From Acanthochlamys bracteata (lineage: Eukaryota; Streptophyta; Magnoliopsida; Pandanales; Velloziaceae), in the NCBI GenBank assembly GCA_019914995.1, contig CM034132.1, positions 5,789,501 through 5,853,500 of the forward strand: a stretch of 64,000 nucleotides of DNA, read 5' to 3'. Below the pieces are notes generated by a model, which worked only from the letters and a program-made list of their open reading frames with translations, was not told the DNA's origin and ran no database searches. Below are positions 48,417-60,994 of this stretch, piece by piece. Position 1 is the first letter of the stretch; each line of letters opens with the position of its first letter. The position numbers and the translations under genes were made by a program.

Positions 48417-48905
48417 TGGAAAACAACCTCGATCTAGATAGCCGGGCGGCGAAAGGAGAAAGGTCGGAAGAAAATTAAATAGAGGAAGATCAGAGATATT
48501 AACTAAAGCTTTAGGTTTATTCACAAGTGGTATGAGGGAGTGCCTCATCCAAGGGGGGGAGCTCCATATTTATAGTACTTACAAGGTATCGCAGTGGCAT
48601 ATCCCATAAGCCTCATCTTGTGCTAGTGGTCGACATATGCATGTGGGCATACTACAATGATGAGACACCACTAATTAATGACATGACTCCACTAACCTAC
48701 GTGGTCCCCGATACATAGTGATCAGATACAATAATGCAAGGGAATCTTATCACTATAATATTACAATAATGGCTACAAAACAGAACGTCCCGTCAAGCCA
48801 TGTTAGTGGTCATGTGCTTATGTCTTGTTACTGCTATTTGTGATAAAAAGGAATCTCTTAGCCTAAGTATGCACTAGCAGCATATCTAGAAGGAATCTCT
48901 CAACA
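48417..48905 (-). repeat. 5' LTR of the unknown element
   Basis: The plus strand starts TGGAAAACAACC and ends GGAATCTCTCAACA. It is 42 bp longer than the left LTR because the last part (AAGGAATCTCTYA) is duplicated at 48849 and 48890. TATA-like sequence (minus CTATAAATATGG) lies at 48575-48564. Confidence 0.8.
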
Positions 48906-48992
48906 CATGTATGCATATGCCCCACGTACATCTCTTCGCCCGCTACCCTTCTACGTACATACATACCACCTTTATAGATAAACCAGCAATCA

Positions 48993-51900
48993 TGTCACGA
49001 CCCAATCCAAAAGCCATGACTAGCATTGGACTAAACCAAGTGCAAGTAAGATCCAGCCCAATAAGCCTACAAGAATTGACTTTAAAGCTGTAAGAATTTT
49101 CAAAACAATTTTGATAGAACCTTTTTTGAAAAATTAAGGAAAAACTAAATTGAAATAAACCAAAACCACAATACCATACTTTTTATAAACAACACCAAGA
49201 CAAAATCAAAACAATAAAAAGACTTAATTGAAATATAACCGCTAGATGCTATAATAAATCTCAATAAAAGAAAAAAATAATAAATCAACAATCGGATCCA
49301 AGCCGAGAAACAATAATAAAAATAATACAGTCCCTCAAATATTATAGAGCCAACTAAATTAATATGAAACGATTAATATATCCATGATGTGTCTTTAATC
49401 CACGACTCCAGAGTCTACTAAATGCAAATAAAATTCTGCAAAGACTGGGAGAGGCCAAAGAAAAGAAAGAAGATGAGCTCAGTCTCAGTGAGGTGAGGTG
49501 AAAAGCAGATGAACCATTTTAAGATTTCTAATGCATTACCTAATGTTGATTTCTATATTTCTATATATACATAAAATGCAATGATCGATCAGGATCATTC
49601 CTACTAAGTCCTAAATCGTCCCATACCGATTCAGTCCTCAATAGGGAGGATATGATAAGGATGAGATGCAACAATCTCTTCCTTTTATGAAGTTATTATG
49701 CTATACAAATTCTCTATTTTTATATTACATAGCCATGCATATGCAGTTAATGCTTCCACTTAATGAATGTTTGCATATGCTTATATTAGGTAATCGACTA
49801 TATACTCTTCTCAAAGTCATACACATCTTTATATATGGCAACATATCAATGCACTCATTTTAAGACTATAATATATATATATATATATATAATATTTACA
49901 CAAGCAAGCATATGATAATAATATTTGCAACACATCACAAGCGAACATATAGATTAAGTGACCAAGTCAGGCCACATCTCCAATTTGCATCACGTCACTA
50001 TACATATCACAAATTATACATATGTAATACCTTTATATATTAGAGTCAAACAAGCTCGGTGCCCATTATGTTTTGAAATCCACTGGTAATCTATATCTCA
50101 TAACTCGGTGCCCGATATGCCTTATGACCCACCCACTATATATATCTCGCTACACAGTATGTCCTCAGACCTAGCGTATATTCAAGCATTTATAAAATAG
50201 GTTAGGACAATACTTGTCAGGTTCTGCATTATCCCATACCAATACAATCCTTAACAAGTAGATACAATATAGTAGGCTTTCACATAATGAACATGCTATA
50301 CCCAATGCATTCAAATGCTATCATAATTGTACTTATGCGTGTGTTGAAATGTAAACAATAATATGTGTCAAATATAATCTATAATCATGCCGCCTACGTT
50401 CATGAAAAGCTAGCATACTATTATAACTATAAATATGATGTTATATAAGCATGATTTACAACTGAATTATGCATTACATGCAAGAACTCCTATAATATAC
50501 CCAGTAGTTCATACCATTGATTCTTTAAGAACTAAGGCATTAAATGCGACATGCTCTCTAGTCCATTGTGGATCCTATACAAGTATACTTCACACAACAC
50601 ACATAATATAACATGAGGGAAATTTTAATCAATACATAGAAAGTGCTGAATTATGTCGAGGTTCAAGCAGATTTAATCTATGCCAAAAAACTTAACGATA
50701 AAACTAGAAAAAGAAAGACACGGCAATCTTCACTTAGAGGTGCATGCAATCATCCAAAACCAAAGCTATCACCAACTCGGGTAGCCTGATAACTCCGCTT
50801 CTAATCCTATTACCAATATTGAACAATGCAATTCTAATAAGCGAATTAATTCAATTCCAAGACAATAACTCACAATTTAAGCCATCGAGTAATGTTAGGG
50901 TTAGCGACTAAAAAGACTTACCAAGTCAAAGCAAATTAGACTCAAAATAGGCCCCGTATCGCAACGACGAACTTTCTATATTTCAATTCGAAGAACACCT
51001 ACGGTAAAATAGGTCAAGGCTAGCCAATAACAAATTCAAAGATTTCAAACAAAAGAAATCGAAACTCACTTAGATGGGTGTCTCGCCAGCTTGCAGGATT
51101 TTGGCGAAATGTAGGGTTTCAGCGAACTTTCCGACCAAATGAGAAATTAACAATAAAATGATCCTCAAGAGTAGCCAAGTTTAATAGAACTGATGGTCAA
51201 GCTAGAAACCATCGGTCATTTACACGACAGCTCAAGGAAATCGTGCTCCTTCTCTCCTAAGCCGAATTTGAGCTTAATAGATGGAAGAGAAACCTCAGAC
51301 AAGTCGAGGGGATGAATTCTAGCAAGTCAGCGTCGAAGAAATGGTGGCGAATCGACGGACAACTAAACTAGGATTTTGCTCGGCGGTGAAAAAAAATTCA
51401 GTCTGGCGAAATTGAAGCAAGAGAGCAAGAGTAGGGTTTGGAAATGATCACCGTAGAGAAAAAGAAGAGAAAATGGGGTGGGATAGAGCTGATCGCACGC
51501 TGGGAAGGAGCCTTAAGATGGTTGTTGCGTAAGGAGTGAAGAGAAGAGAACAGAAAGAAAAATAAAAGATAAGGGGAAAGAGAAAATACTGCATATAAGG
51601 GCCTCTAACTCTATATATAACTTAGCTTGGCCCACCAACAAATTCTAATGTTATATATCAAATCCGTCTCCAGCCTAGACATCTCTCAGTGAGGCTGCAC
51701 CTCCAACATGGACGGATCCGACGAGACTAGCTAACTATCTACTCCATCTCCAACACAGATAGATCCTGGCAAGGCTAACTATCCTATATCCTCCAACACA
51801 GACGGATCGCGGCGAGGTCGAGCCTCTAATAATGATAGATCCCAGTGAGGCTAACTATCGATACCATAAGTCTATGGCCATAGGTGGACACCACCCCATA

Positions 51901-53650
51901 CCCACTGAGGGCCTAACTTATCCCCGGATCTTCCGCCTGCCTCCGTGCAGCAAGGGTATCCACACACAGTCACGCAAAAATTATATAATAACATACACGG
52001 TAATTTGCAAGCTAGTAAATCATTTATTAAAAACATATCGCAATAATATATAAGTCACCTTTTAAAATATAAATATATGTTTATACATATATATGAAAAT
52101 ATGGTATAAATCATTCACATTTGAAGTAATAATGTTCTTGACTTTCATAACATATCAATCTATGATGCTATGCTTGGAAATCATGTGCAACAATAGGTGA
52201 GAGTCATTCTCACATATCTAACGTCACGAAGCAACATGTTGCAAACATGTTCCATAAATGATTTATGCAATTCATGCAAGAGTCCAAATGGTATGTTTAG
52301 TAGTTCATACAATTTATTTCTAACATGCATTTGCAGCCCACTCGACTTAAGTATACTAGCTACTAAACCATTTAGTAAGCACCAAATAGATATACCATAT
52401 GTCACGATTCCTATACCAATATGCAGTTCTAAGCACGCGAATATACTAGGCCCAAAAGTCTATAGTGGCACTTAACATAGGTCATAACTAATACATGCTT
52501 TAAAATACTTTTACATTAACCACTTGAAGAGTATACTACTAATTCCAAGTTTACATGTTATACAATATGTACAAGGGCATATCTATGCTCTCATGCACTT
52601 GTATATCACAAATTCTAGCCTATATAACATGCAAAAAATAGGATTCTCATCAACCATAAAACCTACTCAAATTCTAGCATGTTATAATAATTACTTCACT
52701 ATCTTGATCTTATGTAAGCATGCATAGACAAGCATTTTATGACATGAAGGGTCAAATCACATTATGCGCTAAAGGTGCCAAGTCATGCTGAAGTTTCCAA
52801 AATAGATGTTACTTGTTTTACAATTCTAACATGTAAAGTTAAGAAGAAGAACATGTAAGTAACCCTCATCGGAAGGTCCTTGCAAAGTCTTATATCTACA
52901 ACTATCACCAGACCATGTCACCAGTTCTAGATACACGTCCAAGCCTAAATCAATGATCAATTCGAGTCTAAGTCAGCATCGTAGTACGATGATGACAAGC
53001 TTGCCTATTTTCAATCCAAAAATACTATGTTGAAAGTTCACCGGCACTTCGGGTTTCGGCTAAATCTAGGGTTCTGGCAAACTTCGGTCAAGCAGTTTTC
53101 ACGTGGTTAAAAGATGCAACTACAAAAACCGAGCTCAAGAAGGAACACGATGAAACTTAAAATCAAGTACCAATGGCTAAAATTGATGGATATTCCGGCG
53201 GCCTGACAAACTCATTTACTGATGCTGAAGCTAAGATCTCGGTCAATTAATAGAGGCGAAAGCTTCGGCACGGTAAGGAGATGAAGAACTGCTGCTCAGA
53301 GTAATGAAATCTTGGCGAAGAGATGTAGGCAAGCTTAGGGTTTTGCTATCGAATCATAACCAGCGAAAACAGTGATCCGAGCGACAGTAAAGAGGTCGAT
53401 GAGGGCCGAGGAGTGCAGGAGAAGGTGTGGAGGCTAAACTCCCACCGGCGAGGAAAGGAAATTTTGCACTGGTACAAGAGCTAGGGTCGGTTCTGGGAGA
53501 AGGAGGGGAGAGAAAAAATATCGAAAGATAAAAGAAGTAAGGGGAAAGATAAATGTGAGTGTTGTGGGCCTTACACTTGTTCTAGTGAACTTGGCTTGAT
53601 ATTGGATGTTACAGTATATACCCCCTTAACAGAAATTCTTCCTCGATTTT
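48993..53650. repeat. Diverged gypsy-LTR-like sequence, two related copies
   Basis: Begins TGTCACGACCCAATCC, a start common in plant Ty3-gypsy LTRs. Two parts resemble each other: 50440-51640 and 52130-53640 share TTATGCAWTWCATGCAAGA...TAGTTCATAC, and near their ends GATTTTGGCGAAATGTAGGG versus TCTAGGGTTCTGGCAAACTT, then GGGAAAGA...GGGCC. Near 53620 GGATGTTACAGTATATACCC followed by TTCTTCCTCGATTTT resembles a plant LTR edge. No coding sequence is seen. A tandem repeat of 33-47 bp units lies at 51683-51862 and an (AT)n tract at 49868-49892. Confidence 0.4.
51683..51862. repeat. Irregular tandem repeat, about four units
   Basis: Units start CTCCAACAYRGAYGGATC (51701, 51748, 51791) or CTCTAATAATGATAGATC (51824) and end GGCTAACTATC. 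Spacing is 47, 43 and 33 bp. Confidence 0.7.
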
Positions 53651-54699
53651 CTAAATAAAAGGGAGGTAACCAACACTTCAAGGACGAAAGATCACAAAAT
53701 ACCTTGCTCCAATCACCCACGCTGCAACAACCCTAAGATGAACGGCCCTAGCAATGCCACACTTATATAACTAAGGTTCACACTCTGCATGATTTCTTTT
53801 AAAGTTTGCAACAACATCCACATACATTTTAAGGTAACTCAATCCTTATGGCAAAATCATATAGCACACGACGATAGATTTGAACATAGGTCACGCAATC
53901 AACACCTATATCACTATCAAGGGTAACTTTACAAGATCCAAATCATCTTAAGAATTTATTCCACTAGCTAACAAAGAACACTCACAATAATAACACGGAC
54001 CAAAATCCACATAACTCAAATTTGCTCTTGGTAACTTAGCACACAATCTTCTTTTCTCTGCAAGACTAGGTAAGACATGGAGACTTCATTGGTTGGCCAC
54101 CAGGTTATCCAAGAAGTCCTATCATTGTCTCCATTAGCCATGAGTGGAAAAATATAATATTTTGTGCTATAATTATTATGAAAATTAACATCTACAAATA
54201 TTGACCAATTCATAATAGAAAGAATCTACAAGTAGGAAGGAACTAGAAAACTAACGGCTATTAAAAAGAACACTACTCATCAAGCTTATGGGAGCAGCCC
54301 AAGACAAAACAACATTTGAAATTAAGGTACAGAAAATTCAGTACATGAAGTAACGAATAACTGAACAAACAATCAATGAATCATCGAACGACAAATCAAA
54401 GAATTCACTACTCACCAACAAAATCTGAAATCCAATTAAGAAAGTTTGTCTCCTAACTCGAAATTCAAATTTGATCTAATTTTAAACACTGAGCTAAAGT
54501 TCAAAGCCTTACTAATCAAACCATCAGACATAAAATGTTCAAATTATTCCGAAAATAAGACTTATGACAAAATGAATAACTTACAAATCTTGAGCTAAGA
54601 CAACTTTTCAAAGTTTTATAAATATGAAATATCATGAGCATCAAATTTCTCGCTTAAAATGCATATACGCTAAATCAGCTTGTCATGTCTTTCTAAATA
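53651..54699. other. AT-rich sequence, no gene seen
   Basis: Only short ORFs without recognisable motifs (for example 54016-54213, minus). Confidence 0.4.
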
Positions 54700-55950
54700 T
54701 GTTAAATCTCCTGCAAAATCAAACTCGAGAGGGAAAGCGTGAATTGAGTTGATCAACAAAAATTTTCGTAAAGATAGTGTTACTACAGACAGCAAGTATT
54801 CAGTCGGCTATGAGTAGTCTTGTATCATACAGGAAGTGAATATTACTATATAGTTATTATGGCTATCTAGGTTAAGATAAAAGTACTCAGAATATTTACG
54901 TGGTTCGGCAAATTTCTTTGTCTATCTCCACGGATGTCCTATCACAAAAGTCAAAGCTTCACTATATTTTTAACAAGCTACACTCACCAAGAACAAAGTG
55001 CTTCACCAAACACACTTGCTTTTAAAGGTTTTTTCAAAAAGACAACCTTTCACAACCTACTGGACACTCTAATCTTACTAGCTGACATGCTAGCCTTGTT
55101 ATAAAGCCTAAGAACTTTCATCAAACTCCAACCGAGCTTTTTTAACAAGTGCACCGAACACTCTAACACATTTTTACAAGAAAATTGAAAAAGCAAGTTT
55201 AAGCACATGATCTATCTCAATGTAAGTGAATAATGTTAAAGTTTTCAGTTGAGATGATCAAACTTGTTGTTAAAGATGATGCTCAGTAAGTGATTGACAA
55301 CAAGATGAGTTTCTTTACTTGAGAGGTTTGAGTCGATGTAGTACAAGTTTGTTTTGAATTTTTGCTCAATGTCACATTCTTCTCTTCTTCAGCTTCTCTA
55401 CTTCTTATAATGTCTTCTTTTTTAATAGGTTGTCGGTTCTTCCCGTTGGAGAAAATTTTCCTTTAGTGTCTCTGTGTAATGGCAAATTTTCAAGGAAGAG
55501 ATGAAGATTTTGTTCAGTGGTCAATCAGCTGCTTCACGATTTGTTTTGACTAATATGATGCAAGCTTTCATCGACTTTAAATGCAACGATGAAAGCAATT
55601 TGAAACTCCCGCTTGCAATCCTAAATTGTTTCAGCTGAGTTATCTTTTTTAAACTTTTTAGCTGAGTTGGCTTCCCTTAGTTTGCTGATTCTCGCTGAGT
55701 TGACTGTTTTAAACAAGGTGGACTCCAACAGCTTGACTCTATTTAGTTGCTTCTTGCTGAGTTTAGTGGGTCTGTTTTCTTGCTTTTCTTCTTGAAAGTT
55801 GAATTTGACTTTTCTTATGAAGGATGATGATTGGCTCATTGTAGATCTTGTACAATATGATATGTGTATCATGTTTCAGTAGTATGTATGTATGTAAGAT
55901 TTTGAAAAGAAAACTTGAGGAGGAGCCTCGTTTGATGAACCTAATCCTCT
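54700..55950 (-). repeat. Decayed Sirevirus LTR, partial
   Basis: The plus strand starts TGTTAAATCTCCTGCAAAAT and has GAGGGAAAGCGTGAATTGAG, TACGTGGTTCGGCAAATTTC, CAAAGTGCTTCACCAAACAC and GATCTATCTCAATG, in the order of the LTR at 35022-36604. Similarity fades after about 55850. No LTR-internal genes adjoin it, so it is a lone or truncated LTR. Confidence 0.75.
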
Positions 55951-56393
55951 ATTCTGTATGTTATAAGAAAAATTTTTCATATAGTCAGTAGCTGAACAGC
56001 TAGTTGTTTGGTGATTATGGTTTGTGCTGAATTGAAGTTTGTGCTGAAGGGTACTGAGATTACAGCTCCTGTCCTGATGGCTCCACAAGGAACTATCGGA
56101 ATGGGTGGGTTAGAACGGCCTTTTTAAAGGGGTGTCTCTTTGCATTCAGATGCAAGTGCTGATTGAACATAGGTGTTCTTCATCAAATGCCCTCATTGAA
56201 GGTTTTTCCTTTACTAGCTGACCTAAAAACATAAGCAGTAACTAGGTCTACTTTATCTGCTTAACTCTGATATCTGTGAGCTCTATCAGAGAAGTACATA
56301 TGAACAATCTCCAAAAGCAATACTTGTGTAACTTTTCCTCTTGCATGTTGCTACTACAGCAGAATTAACCTCTCACTAATCATCTTCGTAGAG

Positions 56394-56637
56394 TTGAACT
56401 ATTTTATTACATTTGTAGCAATTTTCTTTAGTGGGAAGATGGGACCAAAATATGTGCTTTGTTATTTTCATCATACTTCTGGAGTTCTACCAAAAGTTTG
56501 CGACAATGTTAGGCAAATTAATATTCTGATTAATTTTCAATCAATTTGCAGGTACGATCCAAATACTGTTGATCTATCGGAGCGTAATGAGCTTGAGTGT
56601 GTTGTCCTACCTTTTGAAATTTATCCAACTTTACTAT
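56394..56637 (+). pseudogene. Possible exons of an unrecognised host gene, left of the gypsy insertion
   Basis: After a splice-acceptor-like TCAATTTGCAG near 56550, an open frame reads RYDPNTVDLSERNELECVVL and PFEIYPTLL up to the insertion site. Another open stretch precedes it (56394-56510). Codon content looks gene-like but no family was recognised. The frame would continue at 62961 for about 8 codons before a stop. It may be a real gene disrupted by the gypsy element, or an intronic accident. Confidence 0.35.
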
Positions 56638-57059
56638 AGTTACAGTTCACAATCACGCGTAGCTGTGAAATTATGCTAATTATAAGAATAAACCTAAGAA
56701 GTGAAAAACAAAAATAAAGAAATAAATACTTGATTCTGTATAACCGTCAAAGCTTACAAGCAATACTTATTTATAGTCTCTACGGTGCATTGCATTGGAT
56801 AGAGTCCAGAGAAACTAAAAGTTGCAATCTTTCTAAAATCCTAACTAACTTGGCAAGTAAATATGAAGTTACCTTATTCCACTAAATACCAAATAATTAT
56901 CCATAGCTAATACTTCTAAATGGAATTAAGTATTCTGTTGGACTCTGCTGCATTATATGTAGCCCACATATGCTCCCTAGTTCTCCTTTGTGCCTCGATC
57001 CCTTAAGCGCATCCCAGAAGCCACTCTTTAGGCTAATGCACCCTTCTTGCTTCGTGACA
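56638..57059 (-). repeat. 3' LTR of the gypsy element
   Basis: Matches 62524-62955 throughout: AAATAAATACTTGATTCTG, GCATTGGATAGAGTC-like, TTAAGCGCATCCC, GATGCACCCTTCT-like blocks in the same order. Confidence 0.9.
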
Positions 57060-57444
57060 TTCACTCCTGCGAGGAGAACAATCTTGTTATCAAGGCTAAG
57101 CGATGATGGCTCGACAGTGAGCTAACTGCTATGAGTGTGTGCATCGAGTGTGGGTTCTCAAGGAAGTTCCTCATCACGTGGTTGCAGCAACTAATCAATA
57201 AGATGAAGAAACAAGCTTCTTTTAATTGTGAAACATAAAATACCGAGTGGATTCGTGATTCTTGCGGAAGGTCTAACTTGTAACTTGTTATGGAACCACA
57301 TATGGTCCATAATGCTTGCTCCTTAATTTATGATTGTGGCATTCCGCCATTGAAGTTTGGCGATATGGTTGTAATTTTAGTAGCATACAGTCACTTGGTT
57401 GGAACACCTTGTCGATGTTTGTCGTACACTTGCTTTATCTGATT

Positions 57445-57821
57445 CTACGCACATAAGAGGTGGTATCCTAGCTCATACAGGATAATGTCTCTCTCCCGCA
57501 ACCATGCGCTCATTACATCTATCATTGTGCTAGTGTCAAAAGATGAGCAGTTGGGGAGGTCCTTCATAAAAGGCCTCAATGGTGTTACATTGGTTGCGTA
57601 ATGGACATGGGTATTATATGAATACTCCACCCATTGAAGCAAAACCTATGTTCTCCATTGAAGCAACGTAAATACGTCTCAAGTTTCTTTATAACAATCT
57701 CCAGTTGTATGTCAGTTTGTGAGCGATAGATATGTAGTACCGTTCTTTTCAATTGATGAAGTTCTTGCCAAAAATAACTCATGAAAATCGGGTCTCCATC
57801 AAAACAACGGACGAGGGACAC
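57445..57821 (-). pseudogene. Gypsy integrase, C-terminal half
   Basis: The minus strand encodes DGDPIFMSYFWQELHQL, then SQTDIQLEIVIKKLETYLRC, and in the next frame WVEYSYNTHVHYATNVTPLR. These match the gypsy integrase blocks S-D-R-D-P-x-F, P-Q-T-D-G-Q-T-E-x-x-N and W-x-x-Y-N-T-x-x-H-x-x-x-x-x-T-P. The two frames overlap through a frameshift near 57620. Confidence 0.85.
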
Positions 57822-58506
57822 CCATGCTACTTTATAGTTTCACTTGTCAACGCCCGCTGCCACACTTATTGCCATACATGATTTCTTTAGAGGAGCAAAA
57901 TTTGCATACTTACTGATCCACTACGACCATAATCACGCTCTTGCCCTCCGACAAGGGCAACCCATCAATGAAGTCCATGCCGTTCAAATCTTGTCGAGGA
58001 TCTTAAGGGCCTGGGAGTAACCCCGCTGGTCTCAAGTTGTTGGACTTGGTTTTGGTGCAAGTTGTACATGCTTAAATATACTGCTGAATTTCTTTAGACA
58101 TATCGCCAGTAAAATTGAGTTGAGACCCGTTTGTATATACGAAACGGACCACTATGTCTCCCTATTGTTGAAATGTCTGCCTAAAAGAGCAACTGGCGTC
58201 ACAAGGACTGATGGATGGGTACTCATATACGCCCTCGGTATAACAAGAATCCCTGCGACATTGACAACTTATGTCGTGCTCCTTGTGCTTCCAAAAACAT
58301 AGGATGAGGTCGGGTCTGATTGTTGAGCTTGGTAGAGATCCTCTTCAAAAACGAGGGTTAAAGGGTGTTGATGGCGGTGAGTGTAGCATACGGTATGTGA
58401 GACAATGCATCAGCCACCATGTTTTGTTTGCCCGCTCTATATTGTATGTTATAGTCGTATCTAAGCAACTTATCGAGCCAATTCTGTTGATTATTGATAG
58501 CTATCC

Positions 58507-59277
58507 ATGGTTGTTAAAATTCCGACTTAAATCTTAAAATCTTACGATTTTACGATTTTACATCAACAAAACAATCCACTTGATAAAAGATCCCGATCTT
58601 ACTTCTAATCTGTAAGATCCCGAATTTAATCGTAAAATCCTTAAGATCTCGATTTTACTTGCGATCTTACTATTTCATCTTATAAAATTTTTTTTATGAA
58701 TCAGGAGAGCTCTCGAGGATTTTGAGCGAAGTTATAACAGCTAAAGAAGATCAATCATTCGTTTGTAACGGGTGCAGTTGTGTTTGATTTATTTTGTGAG
58801 AAGTATATTATAGGAGTAAAATATTTTCTATACCGTGGTATTTTGGATTATATTTTTTTCTTTTATTTTGAGGCAATAAATACGATTTCTTGACGCTTGA
58901 TTAATTGACTATATAAAAGATTAGATTTTCTAAATATGGTATAAATATATAAGTGTACATTTATAAAGTAATGACATAATCCGTAAAGATATTGTGATAA
59001 TAAGCTAAATGAATATAAAAATTTGTTAATGATATAGTTTATCTGAACCATAAATATGAACATTTTTAATTTATTATATTAAAATAAAATATAAGAAAAA
59101 TTACATCTTTAATTTTCAGCAATATTAATAAGTACTATCTAAAATTTTAAAAATAGTAAATAATTTTATAAAAAAATTATCAATAAGTAAGATCTTACGA
59201 TCTTATTTAAAATTCCGATTTTATGATCTTACACAAACAAAACGATCCTACATAACATTCTGATCCTAACAACCTTG
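58507..59277. mobile_element. MULE-type MITE nested in the gypsy element
   Basis: A perfect 9-bp direct repeat TAGCTATCC flanks it (58498-58506; 59278-59286), the duplication length of Mutator-like elements. The ends are ATGGTTGTTA and TAACAACCTTG, a short inverted repeat. The interior is AT-rich with many GATCTTA/TAAGATC palindromic motifs near both ends and has no real ORF. Confidence 0.8.
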
Positions 59278-59299
59278 TAGCTATCCGTAACTCTAAGAG

Positions 59300-59665
59300 C
59301 TATTTCAAACTCAAGTGGTTGGTATGGATAGTGATTTTGTTGCCTAGCATATAAGGACGCCACTTCTGAACGAACAGCAACATTGTCATAAGTTCTTTTC
59401 CTAGATGGATTTGGCGAAGGATTCCGGTGACAACAACTTGCCAAAGTATGCCATAGGTCTTCTGTTTTGTAACAGCATCTCCGGTTCCTTTACGGAAATC
59501 CTCCAATGTGAAAGTTTGTGTTAAGTCCAGTGTGGCTAGAACAGGTGCATTGGCCATGGCTCGCTTAAGGTGCTCGAATGCCTTGTCTGCCTCAGAGCTC
59601 CACCGAAAAGCGCCTTTTTTCAAGACAATAGTCAAGGAGCTGTTATAATATCTTGTGAGGCCCAA
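59300..59665 (-). pseudogene. Gypsy RNase H and end of reverse transcriptase
   Basis: The frame reads GLTRYYNSS, KKGAFRWSSEADKAFEHLK and APVLATLDLTQTFTLE, then WRPYMLGNKITIHTNHLSLK: the thumb/RNase H junction of gypsy polymerases (A-F-x-x-L-K, A-P-V-L, K-W-R-P-Y-L-L-G, T-D-H-x-S-L-K). Catalytic Asp positions are partly lost (TNH for TDH). Confidence 0.85.
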
Positions 59666-59669
59666 GAAT

Positions 59670-60506
59670 CCTCAAAGAGAGGTGGCGGATGACAGTGTTG
59701 GCCAGCTCAACAATGCTTCAACTTTGCTTGGGTCCACCTCAATTGCCTGTTTCAAGGTTATATTCCCAAATACTCTAATTGTTGGCATCCAATTTTATAT
59801 TTGGCTAAGTTCTCGTATAAAGCCTGCGCTCTTGCAAAATAGATAAAACAATGGCTAGGTACCCAAGGTGGTCCTGCCAGTTGTTACTAAAGATTAGGAT
59901 ATCATCGTAAGAAGACAAGTATGAACTTGTAGAGGTATGGACTAAACACCTCATTTATGAGAGATTGAAATATTGACGGTGCATTTATCAAAGGCCAAAG
60001 GCGGACTGTCATGTGTTCGGAACGTTGTTTTATGTATGTCCCGCTCTTTCACATGAATTTGGTGGTACCCTAATTATAAGTCTGAGCTTAGAGAAGAAAC
60101 GGGAGCCATGTAGTTCGTCCAATAACTCGTCGATGACAGGTGTTGGATGTTATCCATTACTGTTATCTCGTTGAGTGTCCGTAATCAACACAAAAACGTC
60201 AAGGTTTGTCCTATTTCTTAACAAGCAATACTGAAAATGTCGAGCAACTTGGACGAATAATCTCTTGGAAAAGTACTTCAGCCACCGTCCTTTTAATTCA
60301 GCCTCTTGGGCATGGGGATATTAAAGGCCGTACATTAGCAGGTTGAGCGCCTGGTAGAAGACGTATTTGTGGTCATGGGAGCACTTGAGAGGTATGCTGA
60401 TTATGGGTTTGAACACAGAAGCATGCTTATCCAGGACTGCTTGTAGATCTACGGGTAGCTCCTGTTCGGCTTTGCTGATATTTTCATATTTAAAATCTAC
60501 TACCAA
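59670..60506 (-). pseudogene. Gypsy reverse transcriptase region, heavily decayed
   Basis: The upstream edge (60506-60321) encodes LPVDLQAVLDKHASVFK and HDHKYVF, the linker that precedes gypsy reverse transcriptase. The polymerase itself is broken by many stops, and the Y-x-D-D box is not cleanly readable. Confidence 0.65.
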
Positions 60507-60980
60507 CCAAAATGAACATAGCAGCTGCCTTGGCTGAGGCTTGCAAGCTTAGAAACCCTTTCTTCTTGTTTCCCTTGCAAGATATATTCCTGACCCGCAC
60601 TGAGAACCTCGTGTCCGAACAGCGCCAATTGCAAATGACAGCGTCTAGGTTTTCCAACCATTGAATGCCAAGTACTAAGTTCAATCCTCCTAATGGAAAG
60701 GGGTAGGCATCAACAACCATCTCTGCACCTTGCACTATCAATGAGTCCTCTTTATAAATCACTTCTATGGAGTGAGGTCTACCGTCGGACCTCTTTCAAG
60801 GGCCGCACTGTAGTGGCGTCCAAGTTCAAGTGTTTTACAAGCTTTTCGGTGACAAAGTTGTGAGTGCTTCCGGAGTCGATACAAAATAAAAACTTCTTGT
60901 CGCTTAGTCTTGCCTTGCTACCCGTATCATTTGTCGTCCGACAAGAAAGTGCATTGCACTGAGTGAAAATGTAGCATCTT
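60490..60980 (-). pseudogene. Gypsy protease region
   Basis: The frame contains YPFPLGGLNLVLGIQWLENL, matching the P-L-x-x-x-D-x-V-L-G-x-x-W-L end of gypsy proteases. The upstream active-site region (about 60830-60900) is only recognisable as DSGSTHNF-like sequence in broken frames. Confidence 0.7.
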
Positions 60981-60994
60981 CGGCTGCTATGTCT

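Larger units (their letters stand above)
34449..48905 (-). mobile_element. LTR retroelement with unknown protein, split by a Sirevirus
   Basis: Direct repeats of 447 bp (34449-34895) and 489 bp (48417-48905) share TATA box, AATAAA signal and ends TGYTGAGAG...TTTTCYA on the minus strand. A Met-tRNA primer site (TTTGGTATCAGAGCCG) directly follows the right repeat, so the element reads right to left. Without the 10.6-kb Sirevirus, its inner part is only about 3 kb and encodes one long frame (47093 to 34953) with no reverse transcriptase, integrase or movement-protein motif. The flanks TGCAA and CATGT do not match, so no target duplication is seen. It could be a nonautonomous LTR retrotransposon, or less likely a piece of an integrated pararetrovirus with terminal redundancy. 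Confidence 0.7.

Noticed and set aside
34449-48905. Endogenous pararetrovirus as the first choice for the unknown element
   Set aside because: Terminal repeats with TATA and a Met-tRNA primer site would fit, but no movement-protein, coat zinc-knuckle, protease or reverse transcriptase motif is visible. Kept only as an alternative.
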